A stretch of DNA of 64,000 nucleotides from Bradyrhizobium sp. SZCCT0148 (GCF_018129985.1 NZ_JAFCKT010000015.1:1-64000); one strand, 5' to 3'; positions 8,769 through 18,690 are shown, counted from the stretch's first letter. Translations and numbers: made by a program. The notes: generated by a model from the sequence alone, not told the origin.

Positions 8769-9275
8769 TCACCCAAGGCCCGTCGACAGACGAACGAGTT
8801 TGACGAGGCGCGCGATCGCCACCCCCTTGGCGGTCGGGGCCAGCTTTCCGTCAGCCACGATCACCATCCCCGCGCCTACCAGGAGTTTCAGGCGGTTGTG
8901 CGTGAAAGAGCCGAGATCGCCGCCCTGCATGTAGGCTACGGCCCATTGCTCCAGGTTGAGGGGACGTTCGGCCTTAACGAGTGCCGTGAGCAGCGTCAGC
9001 GTGAAGCCCCAGGCCAGCAGGCTGAACAGGATGTAGCAAAACATCATCGCGGTCGCGAGCAGGAACAGGCCGCCAAGCACGTCGTCGAAATGGCGTTCAC
9101 CGGGAAGCGCGAGACAGGCGATCGCGTAGAGGGCCAGGATGCTCACGGAGCCGAGCCGGAAGCGGCGGCCGGATCCGCCAGTGGCAGCGATGCGCGCATA
9201 GCACAGCAACAGCAGCGGCAGCGCGGCACTGAGACCAATCGCAGCGGCTTGCGCCGGGCCCGGTAGCATGTTCAT
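8769..9275 (-). CDS. Hypothetical membrane protein, paralogue of the next gene
   Basis: 168 residues, three to four predicted membrane helices in the first ~110 and a basic soluble tail (RLKLLVGAGMVIVADGKLAPTAKGVA). The gap to the companion at 8253-8759 is 9 bases, so they are co-transcribed. The ATG at 9275 is 133 bases from the divergent GT-C-like gene at 9409. The pair next to a membrane glycosyltransferase hints at a regulatory or accessory role in surface polymer assembly, but this is inference from position only. Confidence 0.7.
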   Translation of the reverse strand: MNMLPGPAQAAAIGLSAALPLLLLCYARIAATGGSGRRFRLGSVSILALYAIACLALPGERHFDDVLGGLFLLATAMMFCYILFSLLAWGFTLTLLTALVKAERPLNLEQWAVAYMQGGDLGSFTHNRLKLLVGAGMVIVADGKLAPTAKGVAIARLVKLVRLSTGLG

Positions 9276-9408
9276 TGCGGAAAATAGCCCCGGAGGTCTC
9301 GCTGGCCCAGCCAGAGCGAAAGTCTATAAGAGGTCGTATTTTCCCGGTCAAGAGAGCCCATCAAGCCGCCTTGCAGACGTCGCGCAGGCGTGCGACTCCT
9401 TGCAGGCG

Positions 9409-11094
9409 ATGCCGTTCCTCCGTCCGAGACTCCCATTGCTGCGTGCGATCATCGTCCTGCTCGTCGTGCTGCTGGCTGCGCATGCGCCGATGCTCCTGAA
9501 CGACGGTCTCTTCATGGACGACTGGCTGGTGCTGAAGCCGCGTCCGGACTATTTCATCGACATCGATTTCCTGCTGAACGGTGCCGGTCATCCGATCTTT
9601 TACAGCTACGACACCTTCGCGAACTGGACAGGCGCTCCGATCATCGTGATGGTCTCGCTGGCGCTCGCCGGCATCGTCTTCGGCGCAATGTCGCTCGTGC
9701 TGACCGCAACGCGTCTTGGTCTGCTTGATCGCGCCGAGGCGGTCGGTTTCGCGCTGATCGTCTGGACCTATCCCGGCTATCAGCTGTGGGCGGGCAAGGC
9801 GAATGCCGTCTACGTCTTCAGCTTCGGGCTGCTGCTGATCGGCGCATGGCTGTTGATGCTGGCCTTCAGCGCCCGTGGCTTGCGGCGCGTGTTGCTTCGC
9901 GTGGCCTGTGCGATCGTGTTCCTGCTGAGCTTCGCACTCAACTCGACGATCGTGCTCTATGCCTTCGTGGTGCTTGGTCTCTTCGTTGCGATATGGCGAG
10001 GCGGCAAGGCGACCGACAGCTTGGTCCGCCGTACATGGCTCGCATCCTGGCGCTGCGTCTTGTTCTATCCGGAATTGATCGTGCTGCCTCTGATCTACTG
10101 GGGCACGCTCAATATCTGGTTCAAGCGGATCGGCGTCTACACGCAGCACTATGACGCCCATCTCCCGAGCTTGCGCGAATTGGCCGGGGGATGGTTGGCA
10201 TTCTTCATCACCGGCTACCGGGACGTCGTGGCTCACGCGTTGCGCGCGGCAATCGCGGTCCCGGCGCTCTTCATCCTGGCGGCGGTGCTCGTCGGCATTG
10301 TCTTGCTGCTGCGTGCCGACACGAAGCCGACCACGTCCAGACTCGCGATCGCCTTGCCGCTCGGGCTCGCGATGGTCTTGTTCCTCGCATTGTCGTCGCC
10401 CTATCTGATCGCCGGCCTGCGGCCGTCGTCCACGCATTTCTACGAGAGCCGTCATCTGCTGATGTTCGGCGTGCCGTCGGCGCTGGTGTTGCTCGCGTTC
10501 AAGCGGCTGGCCGGACGTTGGGTCGCGCCCAGCGTCGCCTTTGCGATCTTGTTCGGATCGAGCTTGATCGTGTCGATCGGCATGCTGTGGAGCGACTACG
10601 TCTTCATGCAGGCGAGAACGCTGAAGCAGGAGGCGCTGACGCGCGACCTTGCCGGCCGGCCGCAGCCCGCGGCGACGGTCTATGCGCTTGATGACGGCTT
10701 TGTCGACTACCCGTCACGGCACGTCCCGTTCGGCCTCGCCGAGGTCACCGACATGCTGCGCCTTGCCTGGGGCAATCAGCCATTCTTCGGATTCGCGCTA
10801 CGCGCCGAACGGCCCGACATCCTGCGGGGAATGAACGAGGCTCGGACGGCTCCGGGAAGCGCATTCCATCATTTCGATCCGAGGGGGCCGCAGGCGACGA
10901 TCTCGTTCCAGCCGGGCCCGGGAGCCGCACCGAACCAGACCTTGGTGCGGAAGTATTATGCGTGCCGGTTCCTGGCGCGCTGCGATGTTGCAGATTTCCT
11001 GGCTCAACTTGCTCAGGTCACGATCACGCTGGGGCCCATCGCGGGCGTCCTGCCGCTCGAGGGCGCCAGCAAGGATGCCGCACCTAGCCGCTAG
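9409..11094 (+). CDS. Multi-pass membrane protein, GT-C glycosyltransferase-like
   Basis: 561 residues with about ten hydrophobic helices across the first ~450 and a soluble C-terminal part. After the first helix comes FMDDWLVL (Asp37-Asp38-Trp39), the acidic periplasmic loop motif typical of GT-C transferases that use polyprenyl-phosphate sugars. ATG 9409 is chosen because it starts right before the first helix; the frame is open to 9268 without membrane character. Its last 11 bases overlap, tail to tail, the convergent oxidoreductase gene. Donor and acceptor are unknown. Confidence 0.72.
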   Translation: MPFLRPRLPLLRAIIVLLVVLLAAHAPMLLNDGLFMDDWLVLKPRPDYFIDIDFLLNGAGHPIFYSYDTFANWTGAPIIVMVSLALAGIVFGAMSLVLTATRLGLLDRAEAVGFALIVWTYPGYQLWAGKANAVYVFSFGLLLIGAWLLMLAFSARGLRRVLLRVACAIVFLLSFALNSTIVLYAFVVLGLFVAIWRGGKATDSLVRRTWLASWRCVLFYPELIVLPLIYWGTLNIWFKRIGVYTQHYDAHLPSLRELAGGWLAFFITGYRDVVAHALRAAIAVPALFILAAVLVGIVLLLRADTKPTTSRLAIALPLGLAMVLFLALSSPYLIAGLRPSSTHFYESRHLLMFGVPSALVLLAFKRLAGRWVAPSVAFAILFGSSLIVSIGMLWSDYVFMQARTLKQEALTRDLAGRPQPAATVYALDDGFVDYPSRHVPFGLAEVTDMLRLAWGNQPFFGFALRAERPDILRGMNEARTAPGSAFHHFDPRGPQATISFQPGPGAAPNQTLVRKYYACRFLARCDVADFLAQLAQVTITLGPIAGVLPLEGASKDAAPSR

Positions 11095-12118
11095 AGCGCT
11101 GTTTCCAAACGGTCTCCGCAAGCGCGATGTCGGTCACTGAATCCGCGCCGGGCGCCAAGGGTACGCCTCGTGCCGCAACATCGGACACGAAGGCGTCGGC
11201 CTGGCGCCGGAATGCCCAGCTCTTATCACCCGTCAGCCGCGTGCCCTGACCATCGTGCTCGACGATGACCTCTGCCTCCTGCTCGGCAAAGGGTGGAGGC
11301 AATTCCAGGGTCACTGCGCCGCGCTCGAAGTCGATCGTCAGTCCTTCGCGCCAGGCACCGTCCGATCCGTTCACGAGATTCAGCGTGCATTCGGTGCCGT
11401 CGAAATCGAGGATGATCCGCCCGGCGCCAGAAGCCTCGATCGCGCTTGCGGCAACCGTCGGCGACGATCCGAGCAGATAGCGCGCGAGATTGATGATATG
11501 GCTGAAGACGTTCAGAAAATTGTCGTAGCCGGGGCGCATCGCACGCGGCATCCAGTCGGGACCATCCTGCCAGAGTTCGATCCCGTCCGGTCGCGCCTCG
11601 CCGGTCATCACGAAATTGTCGTGGGAGCGGCCGGTGTCGCCGCCGAAGCACCAGCCTTTTGCCCGGACGACGCGACCGAGCGACTGGTCATTGCGCAAGC
11701 GCGTCAGCACCTGCAGCGCCCGTGCCACGCCGGCATCGTGACGCTTCATGTAGCCGATACTGTAGACGAGGTCTTGCCGCCGCGCGGCCTCGACCAACGA
11801 CATGGCCTGGGCCGTCGTGTAGGCCATCGGCTTTTCCGATAGCACGTGCCGGCCGCTGTTCAACGCGTCCAGCACGATGGGGCCGGTGGCACGACGCTTG
11901 GTCACGACCACGACGGCGGACACCGAGCTGTCCGTGAGCAACTCGCGGTGCGTGCCGTAAACCTGGGGGATGCCGAATTTCCGCGCCGCGGCGGCAGCAA
12001 GGTCGGGCCGGAGATCGGCAATCGCGACGACGCGGCAGGCGGGATTGGCAGCGAAATTGGCGAGGTGGCACATCTGACCGACCATGCCCGTTCCGATGAT
12101 GCCAATGCCTGGCTTCAC
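11084..12118 (-). CDS. Gfo/Idh/MocA family oxidoreductase
   Basis: 344 residues, an NAD(P)-dependent dehydrogenase of the glucose-fructose oxidoreductase family. The Rossmann loop GIIGTGMVGQ is at residues 6-15 and the catalytic Glu95-Lys96-Pro97 sits in LSEKPMAY; the C-terminal half is the usual alpha/beta substrate domain. The start is GTG at 12118, with AAGGGATCG upstream and 13 bases after the stop of 12132-13325. Members oxidise hydroxyls of NDP-sugars or inositols. In this locus a sugar 3- or 4-oxidation is plausible, not shown. Confidence 0.85.
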   Translation of the reverse strand: MKPGIGIIGTGMVGQMCHLANFAANPACRVVAIADLRPDLAAAAARKFGIPQVYGTHRELLTDSSVSAVVVVTKRRATGPIVLDALNSGRHVLSEKPMAYTTAQAMSLVEAARRQDLVYSIGYMKRHDAGVARALQVLTRLRNDQSLGRVVRAKGWCFGGDTGRSHDNFVMTGEARPDGIELWQDGPDWMPRAMRPGYDNFLNVFSHIINLARYLLGSSPTVAASAIEASGAGRIILDFDGTECTLNLVNGSDGAWREGLTIDFERGAVTLELPPPFAEQEAEVIVEHDGQGTRLTGDKSWAFRRQADAFVSDVAARGVPLAPGADSVTDIALAETVWKQRSSG

Positions 12119-12131
12119 TGGCGACGATCCC

Positions 12132-13325
12132 TTAGCGCTTCCGGACCACGAGGAAATGTGCCGGCTGCCCCCACGTGTTGATGAAGGCCGGATCCGACTG
12201 GGTGAGGGCGGCGACCGCGGCCGCATCCCGTCCCCCGATCGCGCCAAAGATGCGGTGGAAGCTGTCGAGCGTCGCCATGATGGCTTCGATGTCGGCGGTA
12301 TCCTCGGCGAGGATGTCCGCGGTGCGGATCGTTTCGCGCAGGGTCGCCAGGCCCGAGATGACGCGCGGCAGATTCGCGCCGAACGGATCGTCGATCATGC
12401 CATCGACGTCGAGAACCAGCGCTTCGATCGATGCCGAGATTGCCCGCACGGCGTCGGGCTTGCCGACCAGATAGAGCTTTCGTCCGCCGAGGAAGCTCAG
12501 GCGGCTGCGGTCGAGATGGCGGCTGGCGCGATGCAGCTTCTCGTCGCCGGACAGCACCTTCTTGTGCCAGTAGATGTCCAGGCTGTCGCGATAGGCGGGC
12601 CATGCCGAATGAACGTCGAACCCCTGTCCGTGCGCCGCCGCGCACAAGCTGGCTGCGTCGAGGAAGTAGCGATGCCGGACGAACGGATTTTCCAGCACAT
12701 CCATCAGCCAGGATTGGAAACTGCGCGTGTGCGGGATGCTGTCCCACTTCGCCTCGAACAGCATCTTCGCCGTGTCGAGCACCGCGCGACCGCTCAACGC
12801 CTTGCCGGCCGCATGGATCGCCTTGAGCGCCAGCTCGAAGAAGCCGCCATAGCGCTCGTAATAGGACACGACGGCATAACCGTCCGGATTGAGCAGCCGA
12901 TGGAAGATGCCAAGCCATTTTTCGCTCGGCTGCACGGTGTAGATGAACCCTTCGGCATCGATGATGTCGAAGCGGCGATCGCTGCTGAAGCCCTCGACGT
13001 CGGCGAGTGCGAGCTCGCGGAGACGCTGAGTGAGGCCGAAATGCGCGAAGTAGGCTTCGATTTTCGGGTGTGCATGCCGGTTCGGCTCGGCGAGCGTCAT
13101 GTTCGCGCCCCAACCTGCAAACACCAGCGCGTTCTCGCCGGAATCGGGGCCGAATTCGAGGACGTCGGCATCGCGAAACAGCCGCGGCGGCAGCACCAGC
13201 TTGTCCGAAAACAGCTCGCGCCGCTGGCTGGCGTAGGCCTCTAGCTCGATGGACGATTTGAAATTCCCGAACGTCGGCAGGACATCCTGACGTTCGTAAT
13301 AGTTGAAGAGCTTGTCCTCAGCCAT
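12132..13325 (-). CDS. Class I SAM-dependent methyltransferase-like protein
   Basis: 397 residues. A glycine-rich segment VLEFGPDSGENALVF at about 55-69 resembles methyltransferase motif I, with LAEPN about 10 residues later fitting the acidic end of strand 2. IIDAEGF and LLNPDGYAVVSYY fit motifs IV and VI. The C-terminal ~200 residues are helical and unassigned. Its start overlaps the stop of the upstream methyltransferase by 8 bases, so the two are translationally coupled. Substrate unknown; carbohydrate modification is inferred from context. Confidence 0.75.
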   Translation of the reverse strand: MAEDKLFNYYERQDVLPTFGNFKSSIELEAYASQRRELFSDKLVLPPRLFRDADVLEFGPDSGENALVFAGWGANMTLAEPNRHAHPKIEAYFAHFGLTQRLRELALADVEGFSSDRRFDIIDAEGFIYTVQPSEKWLGIFHRLLNPDGYAVVSYYERYGGFFELALKAIHAAGKALSGRAVLDTAKMLFEAKWDSIPHTRSFQSWLMDVLENPFVRHRYFLDAASLCAAAHGQGFDVHSAWPAYRDSLDIYWHKKVLSGDEKLHRASRHLDRSRLSFLGGRKLYLVGKPDAVRAISASIEALVLDVDGMIDDPFGANLPRVISGLATLRETIRTADILAEDTADIEAIMATLDSFHRIFGAIGGRDAAAVAALTQSDPAFINTWGQPAHFLVVRKR

Positions 13326-14535
13326 GCTGCGACCTTAGCGCCGCTTCGAGACGATCGAGCTCGCTCCAAATGTCGTTCGGCGCAAAGATCGAAACGATCT
13401 CGAGCGGACGCTTCACGCTCTCGCGCAGCCGGCCGGAGACCTTGGCCTCGTTCTCCTCGTTCACGGCCAGGAGACAGATGAGGGGGCCCGACTTGCCGGC
13501 GAGATCCTCGGGTGCGCGGATGGGAATGCCGGTGCCGGGCAGGAACAGCCCTTGGCGCTCTTTCTGGTCGTCGACCGAGAGGTCGACGAGATCCGCCAGC
13601 TCGTGGGCGTTGGTAAAGGTGCAGGCGCGGCAGCCGGCGCCATAGATGGCGATCTCGGCCCCGTCGGCGCGGGCCTTCGCGAGAATCGGGCGGAGACGCG
13701 CGCCATATTCCCTTGCGCGCTGACCGAATTTCTCGCCGACGCCGGATGGCGCAGGCGGCGGCGTCACGGCGCCCTTGGCGCGGCGGGCGGCGATCGCGAG
13801 GCTGCCGCCGCTGAAATTGTATTTCTTCACCGACACCGCCTCGAAGCCGTGGCGCGCCAGCAGCGCGAGCAGGGTCGGTTCGGTAAAATAGCTGACATGC
13901 TCCTCCCAGAGGACGGAGAGGTCCCCCACCGCCGAGCCGGGAGCGAAATCGGGGACGTCGATGAACAGCAGCCCGTCGTCGCTGAGCGCGATCTTCACGC
14001 AGTCGAAGAAGTTCTCGAAATCGACGATGTGCTCCAGCACCTGGCGCGATATGACAAGGTCGAACTTGCCGGACTGAGCGACAGCATCGTGGGCCATCTC
14101 CGGGCTGAGCATGTCGGCATAGACCTTGATGCCGCGCTCGCGGGCAATCTTGCCCGACACCGGGTTGGGCTCGACGCCGACCATGACCTTGGTGCCACGC
14201 TCGCGCAGCTTGTCCATGAACAGGCCGTCGTTGCATCCGATCTCGAACACGGACTGATGCTTGGAGAATTTCGCGATGGTGTCGAGCTCGTCCGCCTGAT
14301 GCGGCTCCGGCTTCCAACTGCTAAAATTGTAGTTGAACTGCCGATAGAGAATTTCGGGATCGATTGGCTTGACGATCTGCGGCAGGCCGCAATCGCCGCA
14401 CGCCAGCACCTCGAACGGAAAGCGTTCGTCCTGCTCGTTTCGGCTGCGCCGAAGCCGATGCGCGATCGGCATCAGTCCGAGATCGATGACCGGGCGCAGG
14501 TTGGTCGAATGGCAAAGGCGGCAATGATCGGTCAC
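13318..14535 (-). CDS. C-methyltransferase-type enzyme with N-terminal zinc site
   Basis: 405 residues with the three-part layout of NDP-sugar C-methyltransferases. An N-terminal zinc knuckle has Cys5, Cys8, Cys46 and Cys49. The SAM-binding core has FEIGCNDG near 97-104, and the C-terminal domain contains AIYGAGCRACTF and an LLAVNEENE strand. Starts with GTG at 14535. It shares this layout with 31775-33043 but the two are diverged. Family knowledge suggests methylation of a keto-deoxy-sugar carbon. The next 220 bases upstream hold no gene I can support. Confidence 0.82.
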   Translation of the reverse strand: MTDHCRLCHSTNLRPVIDLGLMPIAHRLRRSRNEQDERFPFEVLACGDCGLPQIVKPIDPEILYRQFNYNFSSWKPEPHQADELDTIAKFSKHQSVFEIGCNDGLFMDKLRERGTKVMVGVEPNPVSGKIARERGIKVYADMLSPEMAHDAVAQSGKFDLVISRQVLEHIVDFENFFDCVKIALSDDGLLFIDVPDFAPGSAVGDLSVLWEEHVSYFTEPTLLALLARHGFEAVSVKKYNFSGGSLAIAARRAKGAVTPPPAPSGVGEKFGQRAREYGARLRPILAKARADGAEIAIYGAGCRACTFTNAHELADLVDLSVDDQKERQGLFLPGTGIPIRAPEDLAGKSGPLICLLAVNEENEAKVSGRLRESVKRPLEIVSIFAPNDIWSELDRLEAALRSQHG

Positions 14536-14755
14536 GGCTTTAACTCTTTGCAGGAAAACGAAGGGACGTCGGCGCCCCGGGGCGATACGCGGCGCAGTTG
14601 AAGCCTATATAGCGCCGCAGGCCGTGCCACAATTCTTAAGTTGCGCAGGGCGGGCTATTCGCAACCGCGGCGACACCATCGAGCTGGTAGCCGGTGGCAT
14701 TCGTTGCGGGTTTCCCTCGTTTCGACATGCACGGAACCGGCGCGCGACGCACGCC

Positions 14756-17074
14756 CTAGCGGCAGGTCGTAAGCTTATCGAGAGCCGTGACGTCCGCTCG
14801 CTGGCCGTTTGGAGACAAACGGTGCTTCACCACCTCGAAGGGCTCGATTCCGTAGGCCTGCCGGTAGATGTCTTTCGATCTCGTCCGTAGCTCGGATATG
14901 CCGGTCTCGGCTTCAGGACTCAATGTTTGGCCGCCATCTTTCCACGTCAACATCCAATAGTTGGGGGTCTCGCTATGAAGTGCGAACCGTTTCTCAAGCT
15001 CGGCGCCCTGAAAGAGGTCGGAGAAACCGTTGAGCCAGAAATCGCAATTCTGCTTCTGAACATAGAACAGGTTGACCCCGAGTGACCGAAGGGTGGCTTC
15101 GGCCGTATCGGCGGTCCCCAGTGCGATATTCTTGAAGTCGCGCGCGACGTCACTCTGATAGGTGTGGATGATCTTGCCTCGCGTGAGCAGCGGCGAGAAA
15201 TAGCAGGGCACCATGGCGCGGTAGCCGTTGAGTGCGAGTATCCGATCGGAGCCCGTGGATTGCTGCAGTTCATCGCAGCGTTGCCAATTGAGGCTGACTC
15301 GGGGCATCTCGATGAGAGCGCGCCCCCGGGCCGCAAAGGCGAAGGCTCCGTCGTCCCTGAAGCTCTGCCAGGGATATACGGTCGTCATCCAGGCGCAAGC
15401 GGCGAGCAGCGCCAGAATGGCGACATTGGATGCAAAGCGCCCGACGAACACGGCCGGCACCAGCCGACGCACGATGACGAGCAGCCAGAAGGCGATCGCG
15501 GCGGCCGCGAGCGGGAAGAGCGCGTTGACGTGAATGGACAGCCTGATCAGGCTCGGAATGTTCAGCGTCATGTCCAGTAGTCGAACACTGGCGACGTAGG
15601 CGATCACGATGAAGACGCCGGCGATACTCGGCAGGGGACGCGACTTCGCGGTGCCGGAGCGATACGGAAACAACTTCGAATCGAGGAACGAGATTGCGCA
15701 AGTCGCCGCCGCGATGAGAACAGCAACCAGTAGGACGGACTTGGCCTGCCTGATGAAGGCGACCAGGCCCGCCTTGCTGAGGAAATCGCTGACCTCAAGC
15801 GACTGCGACAGGACGAAGAAATCAAGAATATCGAGGCTGCCGAACTGCGAGAAACGCTCGACCGATGCGATCTTTCGAAAGAGCGAGTACGGGTTGGTCG
15901 CAGGGATTCCGAGGTAGAGATAGTTGATGGAAAAGGCCAGGATGCACCCGGCAACCGCTCCAAATCCGAGCAACAGGCTGGTGACGAGGCCGGATCGGTC
16001 GCGCTGAAGAACCTTGGTGCACACGCCCAGCGACGAAATCAGGAATACGAAGGCTGCATAGAGCGGATAGGAGGCGGCGACGGCAAGTCCGCAAATGCCG
16101 GCAGCAAGCCGGTCGCGTGCCTGGGACGATCGGATGACGACCAGCAGGAAGTAAACGAAGAATGCCGCTGTCTGCAGATGGTATTTGCCGAACTCCATGA
16201 TGTAGAGGCCGGCCTTGACGCTCGGCATCGTGCGGGGCCATGCCAGGCCAAGGATCGCCACGCCGAGTGCAATCGGGATCGCCGCGTCTTCCCATCGGCG
16301 TCCCAGAGCCTGCAACGGCAGGACGATGCGAGCGAGCTCAAAAATGACCGCGCCGATGCCGACGAAGTAGAGAAACGAAATGATCTGGGCAACGTGAGGC
16401 GGTAGAAATGTGGCCATCAACAGATGAAGCCCATTTCCATGTCCGATCTCGAAGTCGGAGAAGATGGGGTTGTCGGCCGCAAGCCAGATGCTGTGGTTTC
16501 TCGCAACCTCCGCAAGATACGGTGCGTATAGCTGCTGAACGTCGGTCGAAATGACGTCGGGGATGACGGCGCGATCGAGGAACACCGTCGCCAGAAGCCA
16601 AAGACCCATCAGAGACGTTGCGATGAGCGGCAGAGTCAGCGCAAGTTTCTCCGGCTTGACAGAGTGGCGGCTATCCCACAGCAACATCACCGTCGCAAGC
16701 CCGAGAACGATCTGCGGGTACAGGATCGAGAGAGCGCCGAAGCCAAATCCCGTCAGGATGAGCGCGGCCGCGCCGACAAAAAACTCGTCGACGCGCTGAG
16801 TGGGCTCATGATTGATGAGCGAAAACGTCAGGCGTCCGGTGGCCATGATCAGCCAGCCGAGATACGGCGTCAGGACGATCCAGGCGAGGACGTAAAATCG
16901 CGTCGTCCAGCCGCCATCGAACAGCAGCGCACGGTAGGTCCCGGTTCGGTTCACGAACCATATGGAAAGCGCTGCGGGCACGAAGATGAGGACACGCGGC
17001 CACCACGTTTCGATGATGGCGCGCACACCCAGCACGCCAGCCGGCATCGTTTGATCTTGTCCTGAACTGTTCAT
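14756..17074 (-). CDS. Large multi-pass membrane protein of unknown function
   Basis: 772 residues: an initial cytoplasmic segment, then about 12 or more membrane helices up to roughly residue 580, and a soluble C-terminal domain. Parts such as FEIGHGNGLH and the long helical core resemble oligosaccharyltransferase or GT-C-like membrane enzymes, but I see no decisive motif. The ATG at 17074 lies one base after the stop of the upstream flippase-like gene; the start is not certain, since there is no strong ribosome site and ATG 17092 is also open. Base composition looks a little more AT-rich than its neighbours, which might reflect transfer. Confidence 0.7.
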   Translation of the reverse strand: MNSSGQDQTMPAGVLGVRAIIETWWPRVLIFVPAALSIWFVNRTGTYRALLFDGGWTTRFYVLAWIVLTPYLGWLIMATGRLTFSLINHEPTQRVDEFFVGAAALILTGFGFGALSILYPQIVLGLATVMLLWDSRHSVKPEKLALTLPLIATSLMGLWLLATVFLDRAVIPDVISTDVQQLYAPYLAEVARNHSIWLAADNPIFSDFEIGHGNGLHLLMATFLPPHVAQIISFLYFVGIGAVIFELARIVLPLQALGRRWEDAAIPIALGVAILGLAWPRTMPSVKAGLYIMEFGKYHLQTAAFFVYFLLVVIRSSQARDRLAAGICGLAVAASYPLYAAFVFLISSLGVCTKVLQRDRSGLVTSLLLGFGAVAGCILAFSINYLYLGIPATNPYSLFRKIASVERFSQFGSLDILDFFVLSQSLEVSDFLSKAGLVAFIRQAKSVLLVAVLIAAATCAISFLDSKLFPYRSGTAKSRPLPSIAGVFIVIAYVASVRLLDMTLNIPSLIRLSIHVNALFPLAAAAIAFWLLVIVRRLVPAVFVGRFASNVAILALLAACAWMTTVYPWQSFRDDGAFAFAARGRALIEMPRVSLNWQRCDELQQSTGSDRILALNGYRAMVPCYFSPLLTRGKIIHTYQSDVARDFKNIALGTADTAEATLRSLGVNLFYVQKQNCDFWLNGFSDLFQGAELEKRFALHSETPNYWMLTWKDGGQTLSPEAETGISELRTRSKDIYRQAYGIEPFEVVKHRLSPNGQRADVTALDKLTTCR

Positions 17075-17075
17075 G

Positions 17076-18056
17076 CTAAACCGGCGCTGCATCCGTCCGT
17101 TCGGCGATGGCCCGCGCCTCGTCGGGAGTAAAGCCGGCGCGCTCGGGCGCGATAAGCCATACCAGTCCGCCAAACAGCCCGACAATCAGGCCGCCGAGGC
17201 CTAGCAGGACCGATATCGCGAGCGCCTTGTCGGATGCGATTCCAGCCAGCCCAAGCGCACCGATCATTGCGCCTTCGCGCACGCCCCAGCCTCCGATCGA
17301 GATGGGGACGGCAGAGGACAAGATGACGAGCGGAATCAGAACAAAGGCGCCAAGTGGGGAGAGTGGCGCTTGAAGTCCGACCGCAAGGACATAGCAGGTC
17401 GTGACGGTAATCAGGTGAACGACAATGGCGGATCCGACCAACATGGCTCGGCCCCTCACCGCCAACAACGGGGCTCTGACCAGGATTACGAATTGCACGA
17501 CTTTGGCCGGCACGGCCGAGACCAAGCGCGGCGGCCAGCGGTCCAGCGTCATGAGCGCGATTGCACCGAGGCATGCAGCCGCCAGAATGGTCAGGATTGC
17601 GAAAAGGATCGAGCTGTCTCGGACGAGAGGCAGCAGGAACGGCATTCCTGCCAGGACGATGAGGCTGAGGGCTAGCAGGGCCAAAAAGCGATCGGCTACG
17701 ATGCTGCCGATCGTTTGCGACCATTGCACGCCCTGACGCCGCAGCATCCAGATCCGGACCGCATCGCCGCCCGCGGGCAATACCTGATTGAAAAAGGTGC
17801 TGACGATCAGAATACGCCAGCCGGGCAGCCAGCTCAGCGGCACGTTCATTGCGCGGAGGATCAGGATCCAGCGGTGGCAGAGGACAAAGGTCTGGGCGAA
17901 CAGCAGGAGCACCGCGAGCGCCAGCACGCTCGGATCGACGGCAAGCAGATCCGTTTTCAGCGACGACAGGTCCTGGCTGCGCAACAGCAACACCAGAATC
18001 CCGATCGACACCGCGAATTTGACCAGGGTAACCATTGCTTTTGCTGGCGGCTTCAT
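17076..18056 (-). CDS. LPG-synthase-type (MprF/UPF0104-like) membrane protein
   Basis: 326 residues with about eight membrane helices and the family segments VLCHRWILILRAM, FFNQVLPAGGDAVRIWMLRRQG and GGWGVREGAMIG. It matches the lysylphosphatidylglycerol-synthase transmembrane family, whose members can act as lipid or lipid-linked-sugar flippases without the aminoacyl-transfer domain, which is absent here. ATG 18056 is chosen because it aligns with the start of the paralogue at 30670; ATG 18080 is the alternative. The two paralogues flank the core of the sugar-making genes. Confidence 0.85.
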   Translation of the reverse strand: MKPPAKAMVTLVKFAVSIGILVLLLRSQDLSSLKTDLLAVDPSVLALAVLLLFAQTFVLCHRWILILRAMNVPLSWLPGWRILIVSTFFNQVLPAGGDAVRIWMLRRQGVQWSQTIGSIVADRFLALLALSLIVLAGMPFLLPLVRDSSILFAILTILAAACLGAIALMTLDRWPPRLVSAVPAKVVQFVILVRAPLLAVRGRAMLVGSAIVVHLITVTTCYVLAVGLQAPLSPLGAFVLIPLVILSSAVPISIGGWGVREGAMIGALGLAGIASDKALAISVLLGLGGLIVGLFGGLVWLIAPERAGFTPDEARAIAERTDAAPV

Positions 18057-18114
18057 CGGCTGGTGTTCGTCCTCGATCATTCGCGGCGGGATCGTCGAGC
18101 AGCGATAGGGAAGT

Positions 18115-18690
18115 CTACGGTGTCGCCAGATGCTCCGCAGCGAGCGCACCAATCCGGCTGACGTAGACCTGGACCTCCGCAGCGTCGCCGCCATCGGGCG
18201 CCCAGTCGGGAAATATCGTGCGTGAGGGATCGAACGGGCCGGCGGTGGTTTCGTGGAACACCAGCCATTCCGAGGTGATCAGGATCGAGTGGAAGACCTT
18301 CTCGGGCATCCGGTAATAGCAGCGCTTGCCCTGGCCGTAGGGCGCCATCTCGAGCACCTCGCGAATGCGGCCGTCATCCTCGAAGATCACGACCTGCGCC
18401 GTGCCCTCGATCACGTGAAACGATTCAGGTTTGCCGAGATGCTTGTGCGGCCGGACATAGGCCTCGCGGTGATGCACGATCAGCATTTCATGCAAGCCGG
18501 ACGAGGGATCCGGATGCGTACACAGCCGGCTGCGCAGGCGCGGGTTGCCGGCGGCGATACGCTTCAGCTCCGCGATCGTGGCGTCGTCCGCCGTGACGAT
18601 GGCGTCGTCCGAATAGTACACCTCCGGATTCTGCGCGCGCAGCGATGTCGCCCGGCGCAGGCCGGCTTCATTCGAAGAAGATGAACCCAT
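18115..18690 (-). CDS. WbuC-family cupin metalloprotein
   Basis: 191 residues. The cupin metal motif is RPHKH (His82, His84) followed by KPESFHVIEG with Glu89. This spacing is that of the WbuC family found in O-antigen and other surface-polysaccharide loci. Its start overlaps the methyltransferase stop by 23 bases. The reaction is not known for the family. It is cytoplasmic and probably metal-dependent. Confidence 0.88.
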   Translation of the reverse strand: MGSSSSNEAGLRRATSLRAQNPEVYYSDDAIVTADDATIAELKRIAAGNPRLRSRLCTHPDPSSGLHEMLIVHHREAYVRPHKHLGKPESFHVIEGTAQVVIFEDDGRIREVLEMAPYGQGKRCYYRMPEKVFHSILITSEWLVFHETTAGPFDPSRTIFPDWAPDGGDAAEVQVYVSRIGALAAEHLATP

